Shown: positions 18,040 through 27,445, counted from the stretch's first letter. The stretch: DNA of 64,000 nt from an uncultured Pelagibacteraceae bacterium (GCA_902548405.1 CACCRN010000002.1:1-64000); one strand, 5' to 3'. The notes: generated by a model from the sequence alone, not told the origin. Made by a program: numbers and translations.

Positions 18040-18528
18040 ATGCAATTTAAAAATAATACTAAGCAGAGAAATACTAGCATTCAAGGATTAAGATCTTTCA
18101 AAGACACTTTGCCAAAAAATCTAAAAAAAATTATTAATAAAAAAGGTCATATTTATTCAGAAACACTCAGTAATTGGAAATATTTAGTCGGGAATGAATT
18201 GTTTAAAGTCTGTTTCCCAAAAACATTCAAAAACTCAAATCGATTTGGTGTCAGTACTTTAGTTGTAATGGTTAAAAGGGGCCATGAAGTAGATGTAGAA
18301 TATTCAAAAAAAAACATTTTAAATAAAATGAATAATTTTTTTGGCTACGATGTTGTTGAAAAGCTTAAATTTATTAGCTTTGATGACGAACAAAAAACTA
18401 GCAGTTTGAATGAAATTAATTCTAATAATGTGGCAATTAGTAAATATCGAGATAAAATCAAAGATGTTAAAAACGAAAAGATTAAAAAATCATTAACAGA
18501 ATTAACAAAAGTTTATAAAGAAAAATGA
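18040..18528 (+). CDS. DUF721 (DciA-like) protein
   Basis: A 162-residue protein with a DUF721 domain over about residues 15-110: LRSFKDTLPKNLKKII, then a WKYLVGNELFKVCFP block, then the beta strand TLVVMVKRGHEVDVEY. DciA proteins of this family help load the replicative helicase in bacteria that lack DnaC. This role is inferred from the family, not shown here. The ATG abuts the mutY ATG on the other strand, and the stop overlaps the next gene by ATGA. Confidence 0.8.
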   Translation: MQFKNNTKQRNTSIQGLRSFKDTLPKNLKKIINKKGHIYSETLSNWKYLVGNELFKVCFPKTFKNSNRFGVSTLVVMVKRGHEVDVEYSKKNILNKMNNFFGYDVVEKLKFISFDDEQKTSSLNEINSNNVAISKYRDKIKDVKNEKIKKSLTELTKVYKEK

Positions 18529-19103
18529 AAAAAATTATATTACTTGCCATAATTGTTTTGGGAAGCTTTTCAAATTTAAATGCTGAAGAAATAAAAAGAA
18601 TTATTGTTGGAAATAAAGACGCAAAAATAACTATAATTGCGTTTGAGTCACTAACTTGCAGCCATTGTGCTAATTTTCATAAAAACGTTTATCCAGAACT
18701 TAAAAAAGAATATCTGGACACAGGTCTTGCTAAAATAGAATTTAGACATTTTCCTTTAGATATAGCCGCCTTCAACGCTTCAAAAGTTGCTCAATGTAAA
18801 AATGATGGTAATGCTGATATTTTGGAAAGTTTATATGCTAACCAACAAAAATGGGTAAAGGGAAGCTCTATTGAAGAAGCAAATAAAAATCTTCAAATAT
18901 TTTTAAAAAATGAAGGTTTCTCCATCGATTTTCAATCTTGTGTGAATAACAAAAATATTGAGGATTTTGTGTTAAATGACCGAATAGATGGTTCTAAAAA
19001 CTTCAAAGTAAACTCAACTCCTACGATAATAATAAATAACGAAAAATTCGAAAAAAAACTTAATTATAAAAATTTAAAAAAAGCACTAGAAAAAATGATA
19101 TAA
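18525..19103 (+). CDS. DsbA-family periplasmic thiol oxidoreductase
   Basis: A 192-residue exported thioredoxin-fold protein. It has a signal peptide (about 1-20, ending NLNAEE), the active site ESLTCSHCANFH with CSHC at 45-48, and the cis-proline loop NSTPTIIIN near the C-terminus. It likely introduces or repairs disulfides in envelope proteins such as the cytochrome subunits. It overlaps the upstream DUF721 gene by four bases and precedes smc by eight; a dsbA-like gene before smc recurs in alphaproteobacteria. Confidence 0.9.
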   Translation: MKKIILLAIIVLGSFSNLNAEEIKRIIVGNKDAKITIIAFESLTCSHCANFHKNVYPELKKEYLDTGLAKIEFRHFPLDIAAFNASKVAQCKNDGNADILESLYANQQKWVKGSSIEEANKNLQIFLKNEGFSIDFQSCVNNKNIEDFVLNDRIDGSKNFKVNSTPTIIINNEKFEKKLNYKNLKKALEKMI

Positions 19104-19111
19104 GTTAGTGC

Positions 19112-21685
19112 ATGGAGTTTAAAAAAATCCAATTAAATGGATTTAAATCATTTGCTGAAAAAACAAATTTCTTGATAGAAGAAGGTCTTACTGGAATTGT
19201 TGGTCCTAACGGCTGTGGAAAATCAAACATAGTAGAATCTTTAAGATGGGTAATGGGAGAGACCTCTGCAAAAAGTATGAGAGGATCAGGAATGGAAGAT
19301 GTAATTTTTTCAGGTACATCTAATAAAGCATCAAAAAATATTGCAGAAGTTTCCATAGAAGTAGAGAACAAAGAAAAAGAAGGTCCCATTCAATATCGTG
19401 AATTAGAAAACATTCAAGTTAGACGAAAAATTGAAAAAGATAAGGGTTCTAAATTTTATATTAATGACAAAGAGGTAAGAGCAAGAGATGCTCAAATGTT
19501 TTTTGCAGATCTTTCAACGGGCGCACATTCCCCTTCTATGATTAGTCAAGGAAGAATTGGGGCTTTAGTGACAGCAAAACCTACTGACAGAAGAGCAATA
19601 CTTGAGGAGGCAGCTGGAATTTCTGGTTTACATGTAAGAAGACATGAAGCTGAACTTAGACTTGGCGCGGCTGAAAATAATTTAAAAAGAGCCGATGAAT
19701 TACGAAGGCAACAAGAAAAACAATTGGCAAATCTTCAAAAACAAGCGGAAGAAGCTACAAAATACAAATTAATTTCAGAGGAAATAAAAAAAATAGAGGC
19801 TGGTCTATATTATCTAAGATTGTTGGATATCGATAAGGAAATAAGAATAGAAAATGAAATTAATACAGAGGCAGGAGGAGAAGTTGAAAGTTTCAACAAT
19901 CAGATATCTGAACTTGAAAACTTAATAAAAACTTCAACTGATAAAGTTGCTCCACTTAGAGAAAAAAATATTGAGAATTTATCAAGAATACAGAGACTTA
20001 ATTTAGAACTACAGAACCTAGATGAAGAAAATACTAGAATTCAAGATGAAATTGAAACAATTAAGAAATCAATAAAGACTTTAGACGAAGACATAACTAG
20101 AGAAAATGGAATTATTATTGATGCTAACTCTAATGAAAAAAGATTAAAGGAAGAAAAGTCAGACTTAATTGAAGTAGATTCAAAATATTTTGAAACAGAA
20201 AAGTTATCAAATGAAGATCTAGAAAATGCAAAAAATGAACTTGAAAGAGAGCAAAAAGAAGTTGACGAAGTTGTTAATAATTTAGCTGACGATACAATTA
20301 AAATAAGCATTGGTCCTATAAAGAATGTAAAAAATTCAATTACTAGAGCAAAAGAATTAATTGATAGAAATGAGATAAATCAAGCAGTTACATTACTAGA
20401 TAGATGTAATATGGAATTAGACAATTTTATTAATGATTTAAAAAACGAAAAATCAAGAACAGAGCTATTAAGTGTAAATGAGAAATCTCAAAATATAAAA
20501 ATACTTCAAGAAAAATATGCTGATGCATACAGTAAAAATCAGTCAATAAAGAATGAATCAGTAAAAAGAAATGAAAGAATAAAAACAATAGAGACTGAAA
20601 TAGAAAGCTGGAAAAATCTTTTATCTAATTCAGAAAAGATGGTAAATGAATTAACTGAAAGAAAAAATAAATTATCTAAACAATTAAATGATTTAGAAAA
20701 TCAGCCAAGAGTACAAGCAGAAAGAAAAGGTCAAATTACAGAAAATTTAAGAATTTCTGATGAAGAAAAAATAGAGAACGAAAAAATTATAGAAGAAACT
20801 GATAAAAAAATTGAAACTTTAAGAGCTCAACTAAACGAAATACAAGAGCAATCAATTCAAATTAGAGAGCGAAAAGCTAGCTCAGGTGCAACCATAGAAG
20901 GTTTACAAAAAAGAAAAAATGATTTGCTTGATAGGGTTAATACAGAATTAAATTTAACAGAAGAAAATATTTTAGAAAATTCAAATTTATTTGGAGTTGA
21001 AGAACTTCCAAATCATGTTGATCAAGAAGATGCATTAGATAAAAAAAAACAACAAAGAGATCAATTAGGTTCTGTAAATTTAAAAGCAGATGAGGAAACT
21101 AGTAAGTATGAAGAAGAAATAAAAAAAATGGAACAAGATCGTAGTGACCTAGTTACCGCAATTATTAAACTTAAAGATAGTATTGATGAGCTAAATCAAA
21201 AAGGAAGGGAAAGACTTGTTGAGGCATTTGAAAAAGTTAACAGAAAATTTAATGAGGTTTATACAAAACTTTTTAATGGAGGAAATGCCAAGCTTGAATT
21301 AGTAGACTCTGATGATCCATTAGAAGCTGGTTTAGAAATGTTGGTCAGTCCACCAGGAAAAAGACTTCAATCTATAACTTTATTGTCTGGTGGTGAACAA
21401 GCACTAACTGCCCTATCTTTAATATTTGCAGTATTTTTAACTAACCCTTCTCCAATTTGTGTTTTAGATGAGGTGGATGCTCCTCTTGATGATGCTAACG
21501 TTACAAGATTTTGTAGCTTGCTAGAGGAGTTAATTAAAATTACTAACACTAAATTTATAATTGTTACTCACCACGCCTTAACAATGTCTAAAATGAACAG
21601 GCTATATGGAGTAACTATGCCACAAAAAGGGATAAGCCAACTGGTAGCTGTAGACCTACAAAAAGCAGAAAGTATGGTTGCTTAA
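19112..21685 (+). CDS. smc: Chromosome segregation ATPase Smc, short form without recognisable hinge
   Basis: A structural-maintenance-of-chromosomes ATPase that compacts and separates chromosomes. The N-terminal head has Walker A GPNGCGKS (31-38) and the SMISQGRIGALVTAKP block near 141. The C-terminal head has signature LLSGGEQ (757-763) and Walker B ICVLDEVDAPLDD (about 782-794). The middle is coiled coil. At 857 residues it is about 300 shorter than usual bacterial Smc proteins (~1150). I find no glycine-rich hinge domain; the only break in the coil pattern is roughly residues 391-445. It precedes atpI by nine bases. Confidence 0.93.
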   Translation: MEFKKIQLNGFKSFAEKTNFLIEEGLTGIVGPNGCGKSNIVESLRWVMGETSAKSMRGSGMEDVIFSGTSNKASKNIAEVSIEVENKEKEGPIQYRELENIQVRRKIEKDKGSKFYINDKEVRARDAQMFFADLSTGAHSPSMISQGRIGALVTAKPTDRRAILEEAAGISGLHVRRHEAELRLGAAENNLKRADELRRQQEKQLANLQKQAEEATKYKLISEEIKKIEAGLYYLRLLDIDKEIRIENEINTEAGGEVESFNNQISELENLIKTSTDKVAPLREKNIENLSRIQRLNLELQNLDEENTRIQDEIETIKKSIKTLDEDITRENGIIIDANSNEKRLKEEKSDLIEVDSKYFETEKLSNEDLENAKNELEREQKEVDEVVNNLADDTIKISIGPIKNVKNSITRAKELIDRNEINQAVTLLDRCNMELDNFINDLKNEKSRTELLSVNEKSQNIKILQEKYADAYSKNQSIKNESVKRNERIKTIETEIESWKNLLSNSEKMVNELTERKNKLSKQLNDLENQPRVQAERKGQITENLRISDEEKIENEKIIEETDKKIETLRAQLNEIQEQSIQIRERKASSGATIEGLQKRKNDLLDRVNTELNLTEENILENSNLFGVEELPNHVDQEDALDKKKQQRDQLGSVNLKADEETSKYEEEIKKMEQDRSDLVTAIIKLKDSIDELNQKGRERLVEAFEKVNRKFNEVYTKLFNGGNAKLELVDSDDPLEAGLEMLVSPPGKRLQSITLLSGGEQALTALSLIFAVFLTNPSPICVLDEVDAPLDDANVTRFCSLLEELIKITNTKFIIVTHHALTMSKMNRLYGVTMPQKGISQLVAVDLQKAESMVA

Positions 21686-21694
21686 CCAAAATAA

Positions 21695-21970
21695 ATGGCA
21701 AAAGACCCTTTTAAAACTCGCTTAGAGATTGCAAAAAGCAAGATTTCTAAGAAAAATCTTTATAACAAGAAGGATAATCCCTCGCCTATTGGAACTGCAT
21801 TCAAATTGAGCACAGAACTTGTTTCTGCAGTGGCTGTCGGGACAATTATTGGGTTTATTTTTGACAAGACCTTTGGTACTAAACCCTGGTTTATATTAAT
21901 ATTTTTTTTTGTTGGGGTGATCGCTGGAATAATAAACGTGATTAGATCAGCAAAAAAGATGCAAAAATAA
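21695..21970 (+). CDS. atpI: ATP synthase protein I (AtpI)
   Basis: A 91-residue membrane protein with a basic N-terminus and two transmembrane helices (about 42-58 and 65-83), including TIIGFIFDKTFGTKPWFILI. AtpI assists assembly of the c-ring. It opens the F0 operon and is followed by subunit a after nine bases, the usual alphaproteobacterial order. The F1 genes are not in this window. Confidence 0.9.
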   Translation: MAKDPFKTRLEIAKSKISKKNLYNKKDNPSPIGTAFKLSTELVSAVAVGTIIGFIFDKTFGTKPWFILIFFFVGVIAGIINVIRSAKKMQK

Positions 21971-21979
21971 GTTAGTACT

Positions 21980-22714
21980 ATGGCAGCAAACCCGATGTCC
22001 CAATTCGATGTTTATAGAATTGGACCTGAAATAAAAGTTGGAGCATTTGATATATCTTTTACAAACGCAAGTTTGTTTATGATTATAAGTACAGTTTCTA
22101 TTTTATTAATTTTTAATTTAGGATCTAAGAAAAATTCAATCTTACCAAATAAAATTCAATTATTAGCGGAACTTAGCTACACCTTTGTTGCTAAAATGAT
22201 TAGTGATACAGCTGGTTCTAAAGCAAAACCATATTTTGCATTTATTTTTTCATTGTTCATGTTCGTTTTATTTTGCAACATGTTTGGAATGATACCGTAC
22301 ACATTCACTGTAACTAGTCATATTATCGTTACATTTGTTCTTGCTGCATTTATCTTTATTGGCGTAACAGTAATTGGATTTATTAAACATGGTTTTGGAT
22401 ATTTAAAATTGTTTGTACCAAGTGGAGTACCAGCGGTATTACTTCCTTTAATAGTAGTTATTGAAATTATTTCTTATTTAAGTAGACCAATAAGTCTATC
22501 AGTTAGATTATTTGCAAATATGATGGCTGGTCATACAATGATGAAAGTTTTCGGAGGCTTTGTAATTAGTCTTGGAATAGTTGGTGGATGGCTTCCACTA
22601 AGTTTTTCGGTTGCATTAACTGGTTTGGAGATATTAGTTGCTTTTCTTCAAGCATATGTTTTTGCAATTTTAACCTGCATCTATTTAAATGATGCATTAA
22701 ATTTACACCATTAA
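21980..22714 (+). CDS. atpB: ATP synthase F0 subunit a
   Basis: The proton-channel stator subunit of F0. The 244 residues form five to six transmembrane helices. The essential arginine lies in the SLSVRLFANMMAGHTMMKV helix, and the C-terminal LEILVAFLQAYVFAIL helix is characteristic. It is encoded between atpI and atpE. Confidence 0.97.
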   Translation: MAANPMSQFDVYRIGPEIKVGAFDISFTNASLFMIISTVSILLIFNLGSKKNSILPNKIQLLAELSYTFVAKMISDTAGSKAKPYFAFIFSLFMFVLFCNMFGMIPYTFTVTSHIIVTFVLAAFIFIGVTVIGFIKHGFGYLKLFVPSGVPAVLLPLIVVIEIISYLSRPISLSVRLFANMMAGHTMMKVFGGFVISLGIVGGWLPLSFSVALTGLEILVAFLQAYVFAILTCIYLNDALNLHH

Positions 22715-22719
22715 TAACA

Positions 22720-22726
22720 GAGGAGG
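22720..22726 (+). promoter_or_regulatory. Strong Shine-Dalgarno of atpE
   Basis: GAGGAGG ends five bases before the atpE ATG. It is one of the few extended ribosome-binding sites in the window, where most starts have no clear one. This fits the roughly ten-fold higher need for subunit c than for other F0 subunits. Confidence 0.75.
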
Positions 22727-22731
22727 ATATA

Positions 22732-22959
22732 ATGGAATTAGAAGCAGCAAAAATGATCGGAGCAGGTTTAGCAGCAATAGCTTTAGCTGGTGCCGGTGTT
22801 GGTATTGGAATAATTTTTGGAAATTATTTATCAGGCGCTATGAGAAACCCATCAGCAGCTCAGAAACAATTTCCTAACCTACTTTTAGGTTTTGCACTTG
22901 CTGAAGCAACAGGATTATTTGGATTAGTTGTTGCATTGATTATTTTATTTGCGTTTTAA
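22732..22959 (+). CDS. atpE: ATP synthase F0 subunit c
   Basis: The proteolipid that forms the rotating c-ring. The 75 residues make two transmembrane helices joined by the polar loop RNPSAAQKQ. The proton-binding carboxylate is Glu58 in FALAEATGLFGLV. The neighbouring residues look like proton-type rather than sodium-type rings, though this is only an inference. It is preceded by a strong ribosome-binding site. Confidence 0.97.
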   Translation: MELEAAKMIGAGLAAIALAGAGVGIGIIFGNYLSGAMRNPSAAQKQFPNLLLGFALAEATGLFGLVVALIILFAF

Positions 22960-22963
22960 GTTA

Positions 22964-23554
22964 ATGGTAAAAAAAATATATCTTCATCTGGTATTTTTAA
23001 GCTTCTTTTTTATCAAAGAAGCTTTTGCCGCTGAAAGTGGAGGTATGCCTCAATTAAATCCAGAGTTTTGGGTTTCTCAGATTTTCTGGTTGGTACTTAC
23101 TTTTGGGATAATGTATTTGGTTTTATCTAAACTAATCCTTCCAAAAATTAGTAACAACTTAGAATCTAGAAAATCTCAAATTCTAGAAAATATTGAGGCA
23201 GCTGAAAAACAAAGAGAAGATAGTGAGACCAAACTTAAAGAATATGATCAAATAATTTTAAAAAGCAAAACTGAAGCTAATGCTATGTTTAATCAAGCAA
23301 GAGAAAAGGCAGTTAAAGATATAAATGCTAAAAGAGACGTTCTTGATAAACAAATAGATGACGAAATAGCTAAAGCGGAAAAAGAAATCCAAGCTTTAAG
23401 AGATAATGCACCTGATAAAATAAATAAAATTGCTATAGAAACATCATCCGAATTACTTCAAAAACTTATTGGTGCTGAAGTAAATAATAGCAGTATATCA
23501 GCAATTGTTGACGATCTATCTAGAAGAAATGGAGATAAATACTATGGCAATTGA
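22964..23554 (+). CDS. ATP synthase F0 subunit b'
   Basis: One of two b-type stator stalks found in alphaproteobacteria and phototrophs. I start it at the ATG at 22964, just after atpE, rather than at the in-frame codon at 22949 that would overlap atpE. It begins with a hydrophobic leader-like segment, then a transmembrane helix (SQIFWLVLTFGIMYLVLSKL) and a long charged helix rich in Lys/Glu. It overlaps the next gene by 11 bases. Confidence 0.92.
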   Translation: MVKKIYLHLVFLSFFFIKEAFAAESGGMPQLNPEFWVSQIFWLVLTFGIMYLVLSKLILPKISNNLESRKSQILENIEAAEKQREDSETKLKEYDQIILKSKTEANAMFNQAREKAVKDINAKRDVLDKQIDDEIAKAEKEIQALRDNAPDKINKIAIETSSELLQKLIGAEVNNSSISAIVDDLSRRNGDKYYGN

Positions 23555-24041
23555 TGCAACTTTCTGGGTAGCAATTTCATTTGTAATCTTCATCGGAGTT
23601 TTAGTTTACTTTAAAATTCCACAAAAAATTTCTCAAATGCTTGATGGTATGATTTCTGATATCAAAAATGAGATAGATGAAAGTGAAAAATTGAGAACAG
23701 AAGCAAAAACTTTGCTCGATAATGCTCAAAAAAAATTAGATACCGCTACTTCAGTAATTAATGAAATTTTGGAGAATGCAAAAAAAGAGTCGGATAAATT
23801 AATAATAGATTTAAATGATAAATTTCATAAATCATCAGAAATTAAAAAAAGTTTAGCTGAAAATAAAATTAGCCAAATGAAAGAGGCTGCATTGAAAGAA
23901 ATAAAAGATGCTTCAATCAAAATAGCGGTAGATTCAGTAAAAAAAATCATAACTACATCAGTTGATAAATCTAAACTGGATGCTGTATTTCAAAAAAATT
24001 TAGAAGAAACTAAAGAACAGCTAAAAAAAATAAACTCATAA
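23544..24041 (+). CDS. atpF: ATP synthase F0 subunit b
   Basis: The second stator stalk protein, 165 residues from the ATG at 23544 (MAIDATFWVAISFVIF). That start places the transmembrane helix at the N-terminus, as expected; a longer frame from 23505 has no support. The rest is a charged alpha-helix (KKISQMLDGMISDIKNEIDE onward). It is the last F0 gene, and crtI starts 39 bases later on the same strand. Confidence 0.93.
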   Translation: MAIDATFWVAISFVIFIGVLVYFKIPQKISQMLDGMISDIKNEIDESEKLRTEAKTLLDNAQKKLDTATSVINEILENAKKESDKLIIDLNDKFHKSSEIKKSLAENKISQMKEAALKEIKDASIKIAVDSVKKIITTSVDKSKLDAVFQKNLEETKEQLKKINS

Positions 24042-24080
24042 TACGGTTACAATTTCCTGAAAAAGCTATAAATTACAGAA

Positions 24081-25541
24081 ATGAATTCTATAGTTATTGG
24101 ATCTGGATTTGGTGGTATTGCTGCAGCAATAAGACTAAGAGCCAAAGGACACAAAGTAAAATTAATAGAAAAACATTCAGACCTAGGTGGAAGAGCTAGA
24201 GTTTTCAAAAAAGATGGTTTTACCTATGATGCTGGGCCAACAGTAATAACAGCTCCATATTTAATTAACGAACTATTCAGTTTGTTTAATAAAAATCCTG
24301 AGGACTACATAAAACTAACCCCACTTAAAATTTGGTATCAATTTGTTTTTGAGGACCAAACTAAATTTAATTACTCAGGTGATGAAATAGAAATGAAAAA
24401 ACAAATTGAAAATTTAAATCAAAAAGATGTTAAGGGGTATGAAGATTTAGTAAATTTTACCAAAAAAATTTTTGAGAAGGGATTTTTAGAGCTTGCAGAT
24501 GTTCCATTTGATAAACCTTTTTTTATGATGAAACAGCTGCCAGCATTATTAAAACTTAAGAGTTATAAATCAGTTTATTCATTAGTATCGTCTTATGTAA
24601 AAAATGAAAAATTAAGAAGGATGCTTAGTATGCATCCACTTTTGGTTGGTGGTAATCCGTTCACAACTACATCAATTTATGGGCTAATTCTTTATTTAGA
24701 AAAAAAATGGGGCATTCATTATTCAATGGGTGGTACGGGAAATATAATTAAAGGATTTGAAAAGTTAATGGAGGAAATAGAAATCGAAATAATAAAAAAT
24801 ACTGAGGTAAATGAAATTATTACTAAGAATAATAAAATTACTGGTGTTGTAGTTGACAATGAAGAGATTATCGAGGCTGATAATGTTATTTGTAATGCAG
24901 ACCCTCCTGCTTTTTATGAAAAGATGACTAGTAAAAACCTAAAAAATTCAATGCTGTTTGATTGGAAACAAAAGAGGATGGATTACTCAATGGGTTTATT
25001 TGTTTATTATTTTGGAACCAAAAAAGTCTATGAAAACGTTGAACATCATACAATTAAATTTGGGAACAAATACAAAGAACATCTGGATGATATTTTTGAT
25101 TATAAAAGATTAAATAACGATATTAGCTATTATCTACATAGACCTTCTGCAACAGATAAGAGCATGGCTCCTGAGGGTAGTGATTGTTTTTATGTATTGG
25201 TGCCAGTTCCAAACAATCAATCAAATATAGATTGGCAAATAGAAGGTGAAAAAATGAAAAATCTTGTGGTTGATAAAATGGAAAATGATTTAATGCCAAA
25301 TCTTAGAGATAATATCGTATCAGACTTTTATCTTACACCTGATTATTTTGAGAAAGAACTAAATACCAAATATGGATCAGGTTTTTCAATTCAGCCTAAA
25401 TTCACTCAATCAGCTTATTTTAGATTTCATAATAAATCAGAGATTTATGATGGTTTATATTTTGTTGGTGCTGGAACTCACCCAGGTGCGGGAGTACCAG
25501 GAGTACTTTCATCAGCAAAAGTATTAGATAAATTGATCTAA
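24081..25541 (+). CDS. crtI: Phytoene desaturase
   Basis: Introduces double bonds into phytoene to give lycopene. It has 486 residues. The FAD-binding motif at the N-terminus is VIGSGFGGIAAAIRLRAKGH followed by LGGRARVF. The C-terminal carotenoid-desaturase signature is FVGAGTHPGAGVPGVLSSAK. First gene of crtI-crtB-crtY-blh. The 39-base gap from atpF holds only a weak promoter-like pair (TTACAA and TATAAA, 14-base spacing), so read-through from the atp genes is possible. No crtE (GGPP synthase) gene is in the window. Confidence 0.96.
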   Translation: MNSIVIGSGFGGIAAAIRLRAKGHKVKLIEKHSDLGGRARVFKKDGFTYDAGPTVITAPYLINELFSLFNKNPEDYIKLTPLKIWYQFVFEDQTKFNYSGDEIEMKKQIENLNQKDVKGYEDLVNFTKKIFEKGFLELADVPFDKPFFMMKQLPALLKLKSYKSVYSLVSSYVKNEKLRRMLSMHPLLVGGNPFTTTSIYGLILYLEKKWGIHYSMGGTGNIIKGFEKLMEEIEIEIIKNTEVNEIITKNNKITGVVVDNEEIIEADNVICNADPPAFYEKMTSKNLKNSMLFDWKQKRMDYSMGLFVYYFGTKKVYENVEHHTIKFGNKYKEHLDDIFDYKRLNNDISYYLHRPSATDKSMAPEGSDCFYVLVPVPNNQSNIDWQIEGEKMKNLVVDKMENDLMPNLRDNIVSDFYLTPDYFEKELNTKYGSGFSIQPKFTQSAYFRFHNKSEIYDGLYFVGAGTHPGAGVPGVLSSAKVLDKLI

Positions 25542-25542
25542 A

Positions 25543-26394
25543 ATGTTAACTAAAAATTATTTAGCAACATATGCAAAATCATTTAATTGGGCTGGTTTTT
25601 TTTTACCAAAAAAAACTTATGATAAATGTTCTGCGCTTTATGATTTTTGTAGAGAAGCAGATAATATTGCAGATGATCCAGGAAAATTAGAAGACAAAAT
25701 AATTAAATTTGAAAAATTTAAGAAAGATTTTTTAAATAAAAACTTTCAAAACATTGTTATTAAAAATATTTGGGCACTTATAGATGAATTTAGTATTTCA
25801 ACAAAAGTAATTAATGATTTATTTGATGGGATTAATTCAGATATTAAAGAAAGAGTGGAATTAAAATCAAAAAAAGAGTTATTAATTTACTCTTACAGAG
25901 TAGCAGGCACAGTTGGTTTAATGATGGCAAAAGTTTTAAAAGTTAATAAGACAAATTCCTTGAAATCAGCAATCGATCTTGGAATAGCAATGCAGCTTAC
26001 CAATATTTCAAGAGACGTAATTGAAGATAAAAATAATAAAAGAATTTATATCAATGAAAATTTCAAAGATATCAAATCTACCATTTCTTTATCTGAAAAA
26101 TTTTATGAAAATTCTTTTTACTCAATTAAAGAAATACCTTTAAGTTTCAGATTCTCTATTTTAGTTGCAAGACGAGTCTACAGAAAAATTGGACACAAAA
26201 TAATTAATAAAAATAATTTAGAAAATTATAAAAGTTCTGGAAAAATTTATGTAACAAAAATTGAAAAAATTATTGAAACTTTTTTATCAATTTTTGATTT
26301 AATAATTTTAATATTTACAAATAAAAATGATAATAACATTGAACATGATCATTCATTAATTAATGAAGAGATAAATTTAAATGAAAGATTTTGA
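25543..26394 (+). CDS. crtB: Phytoene synthase
   Basis: Joins two geranylgeranyl diphosphates into phytoene, the first committed carotenoid step. The 283 residues show both aspartate-rich motifs: DFCREADNIADDP (Asp40, Asp44) and LTNISRDVIED (Asn154, Asp158, Asp162). It starts one base after crtI and overlaps crtY by 14 bases. Confidence 0.96.
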   Translation: MLTKNYLATYAKSFNWAGFFLPKKTYDKCSALYDFCREADNIADDPGKLEDKIIKFEKFKKDFLNKNFQNIVIKNIWALIDEFSISTKVINDLFDGINSDIKERVELKSKKELLIYSYRVAGTVGLMMAKVLKVNKTNSLKSAIDLGIAMQLTNISRDVIEDKNNKRIYINENFKDIKSTISLSEKFYENSFYSIKEIPLSFRFSILVARRVYRKIGHKIINKNNLENYKSSGKIYVTKIEKIIETFLSIFDLIILIFTNKNDNNIEHDHSLINEEINLNERF

Positions 26395-27445
26395 TTACAT
26401 AATTATCGGTGGCGGTTGTGCAGGTTTGTCTTTGGCTTATGAACTTGAAATTTCTGATAAATTAAAAAATAAATCTTTGGCTATAATTGAGCCTAGGGAT
26501 GAATATAAAAGAGATAAAACTTGGTCATTTTGGAAAGTATTTCCACATAATTTTGATGATTGTGTAAAAAAAAGTTGGGATAATTTTTCTATAAACATTC
26601 CTAATGATACAAAGTTTATTGATTGTAAACTAACACCTTACCAATCTATAGATACTGGAAAATTTTATGACAAAATTCTTTCAAAACTTAAATTAAATGA
26701 AAATATAAAATTTTTTAATAATATTAATGATATTGAATTATCAAATTCAATAATTTTTAACAGCGTTCCAAATTTTGAAAATAAGCCAAATAATTTATGG
26801 CAACATTTTTGTGGTGTAGAAATTGAAACTGAAAAAGATTTTTTTGATGACCAAATATTTAACTTAATGGATTTTGCATGTGATCAAAAAAATGAGGTTC
26901 ATTTTTTTTACACTTTACCTTTTTCAAAAAAAAGTGCACTTGTGGAGACTACCTGGATATCAAATTTAAGTAATGAAAGTATAAAAGATTATGATAATCA
27001 AATAGATCAATACTTAAAAAACCATTTAAATATCAGAAATTATAAAATCAATTTTAAAGAAGAAGGCTCTATACCTTTATTTAGAAATAAAAATCTAAAA
27101 AAATTAAATGAAATATATATTGGATCAGCCGGTGATATGACAAGATTAAGCACGGGTTATACTTTTTTAAATATTCAGGAACACAGCAAATATATAGCAG
27201 AAAACATTGATAATATTTCTAAAGTTAAATTGTTTAAAATTAAAAAAAAATACGATTTTTTGGACAATATTTTTTTGAAAGTTTTAAGAAATAACTCTTC
27301 AGATATGGGGGAAATTTTCTTTAAAATGTTCAATAGTTCACCTAAGACTGCTATTAATTTCTTATCTAATAAAAGTAATTATTTTGAAGATTTAGAAATA
27401 ATTTTAAAAATGCCTAAATGGAAATTTTTAAAAGAATTATTTTAA
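26381..27445 (+). CDS. crtY: Lycopene beta-cyclase
   Basis: Cyclises both ends of lycopene to beta-carotene. It has 354 residues, somewhat short for the CrtY family. Seen are the N-terminal dinucleotide motif YIIIGGGCAGLSLAYEL, the RDKTWSFWK block typical of CrtY, and the middle segment GSAGDMTRLSTGYTFLNIQ. It is embedded between crtB and blh with overlapping or abutting ends. Confidence 0.94.
   Translation: MKDFDYIIIGGGCAGLSLAYELEISDKLKNKSLAIIEPRDEYKRDKTWSFWKVFPHNFDDCVKKSWDNFSINIPNDTKFIDCKLTPYQSIDTGKFYDKILSKLKLNENIKFFNNINDIELSNSIIFNSVPNFENKPNNLWQHFCGVEIETEKDFFDDQIFNLMDFACDQKNEVHFFYTLPFSKKSALVETTWISNLSNESIKDYDNQIDQYLKNHLNIRNYKINFKEEGSIPLFRNKNLKKLNEIYIGSAGDMTRLSTGYTFLNIQEHSKYIAENIDNISKVKLFKIKKKYDFLDNIFLKVLRNNSSDMGEIFFKMFNSSPKTAINFLSNKSNYFEDLEIILKMPKWKFLKELF

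Noticed and set aside
24042..24080. Promoter of crtI (TTACAA / TATAAA)
   Set aside because: The spacing is only 14 bases, so it is too weak to list as a feature.
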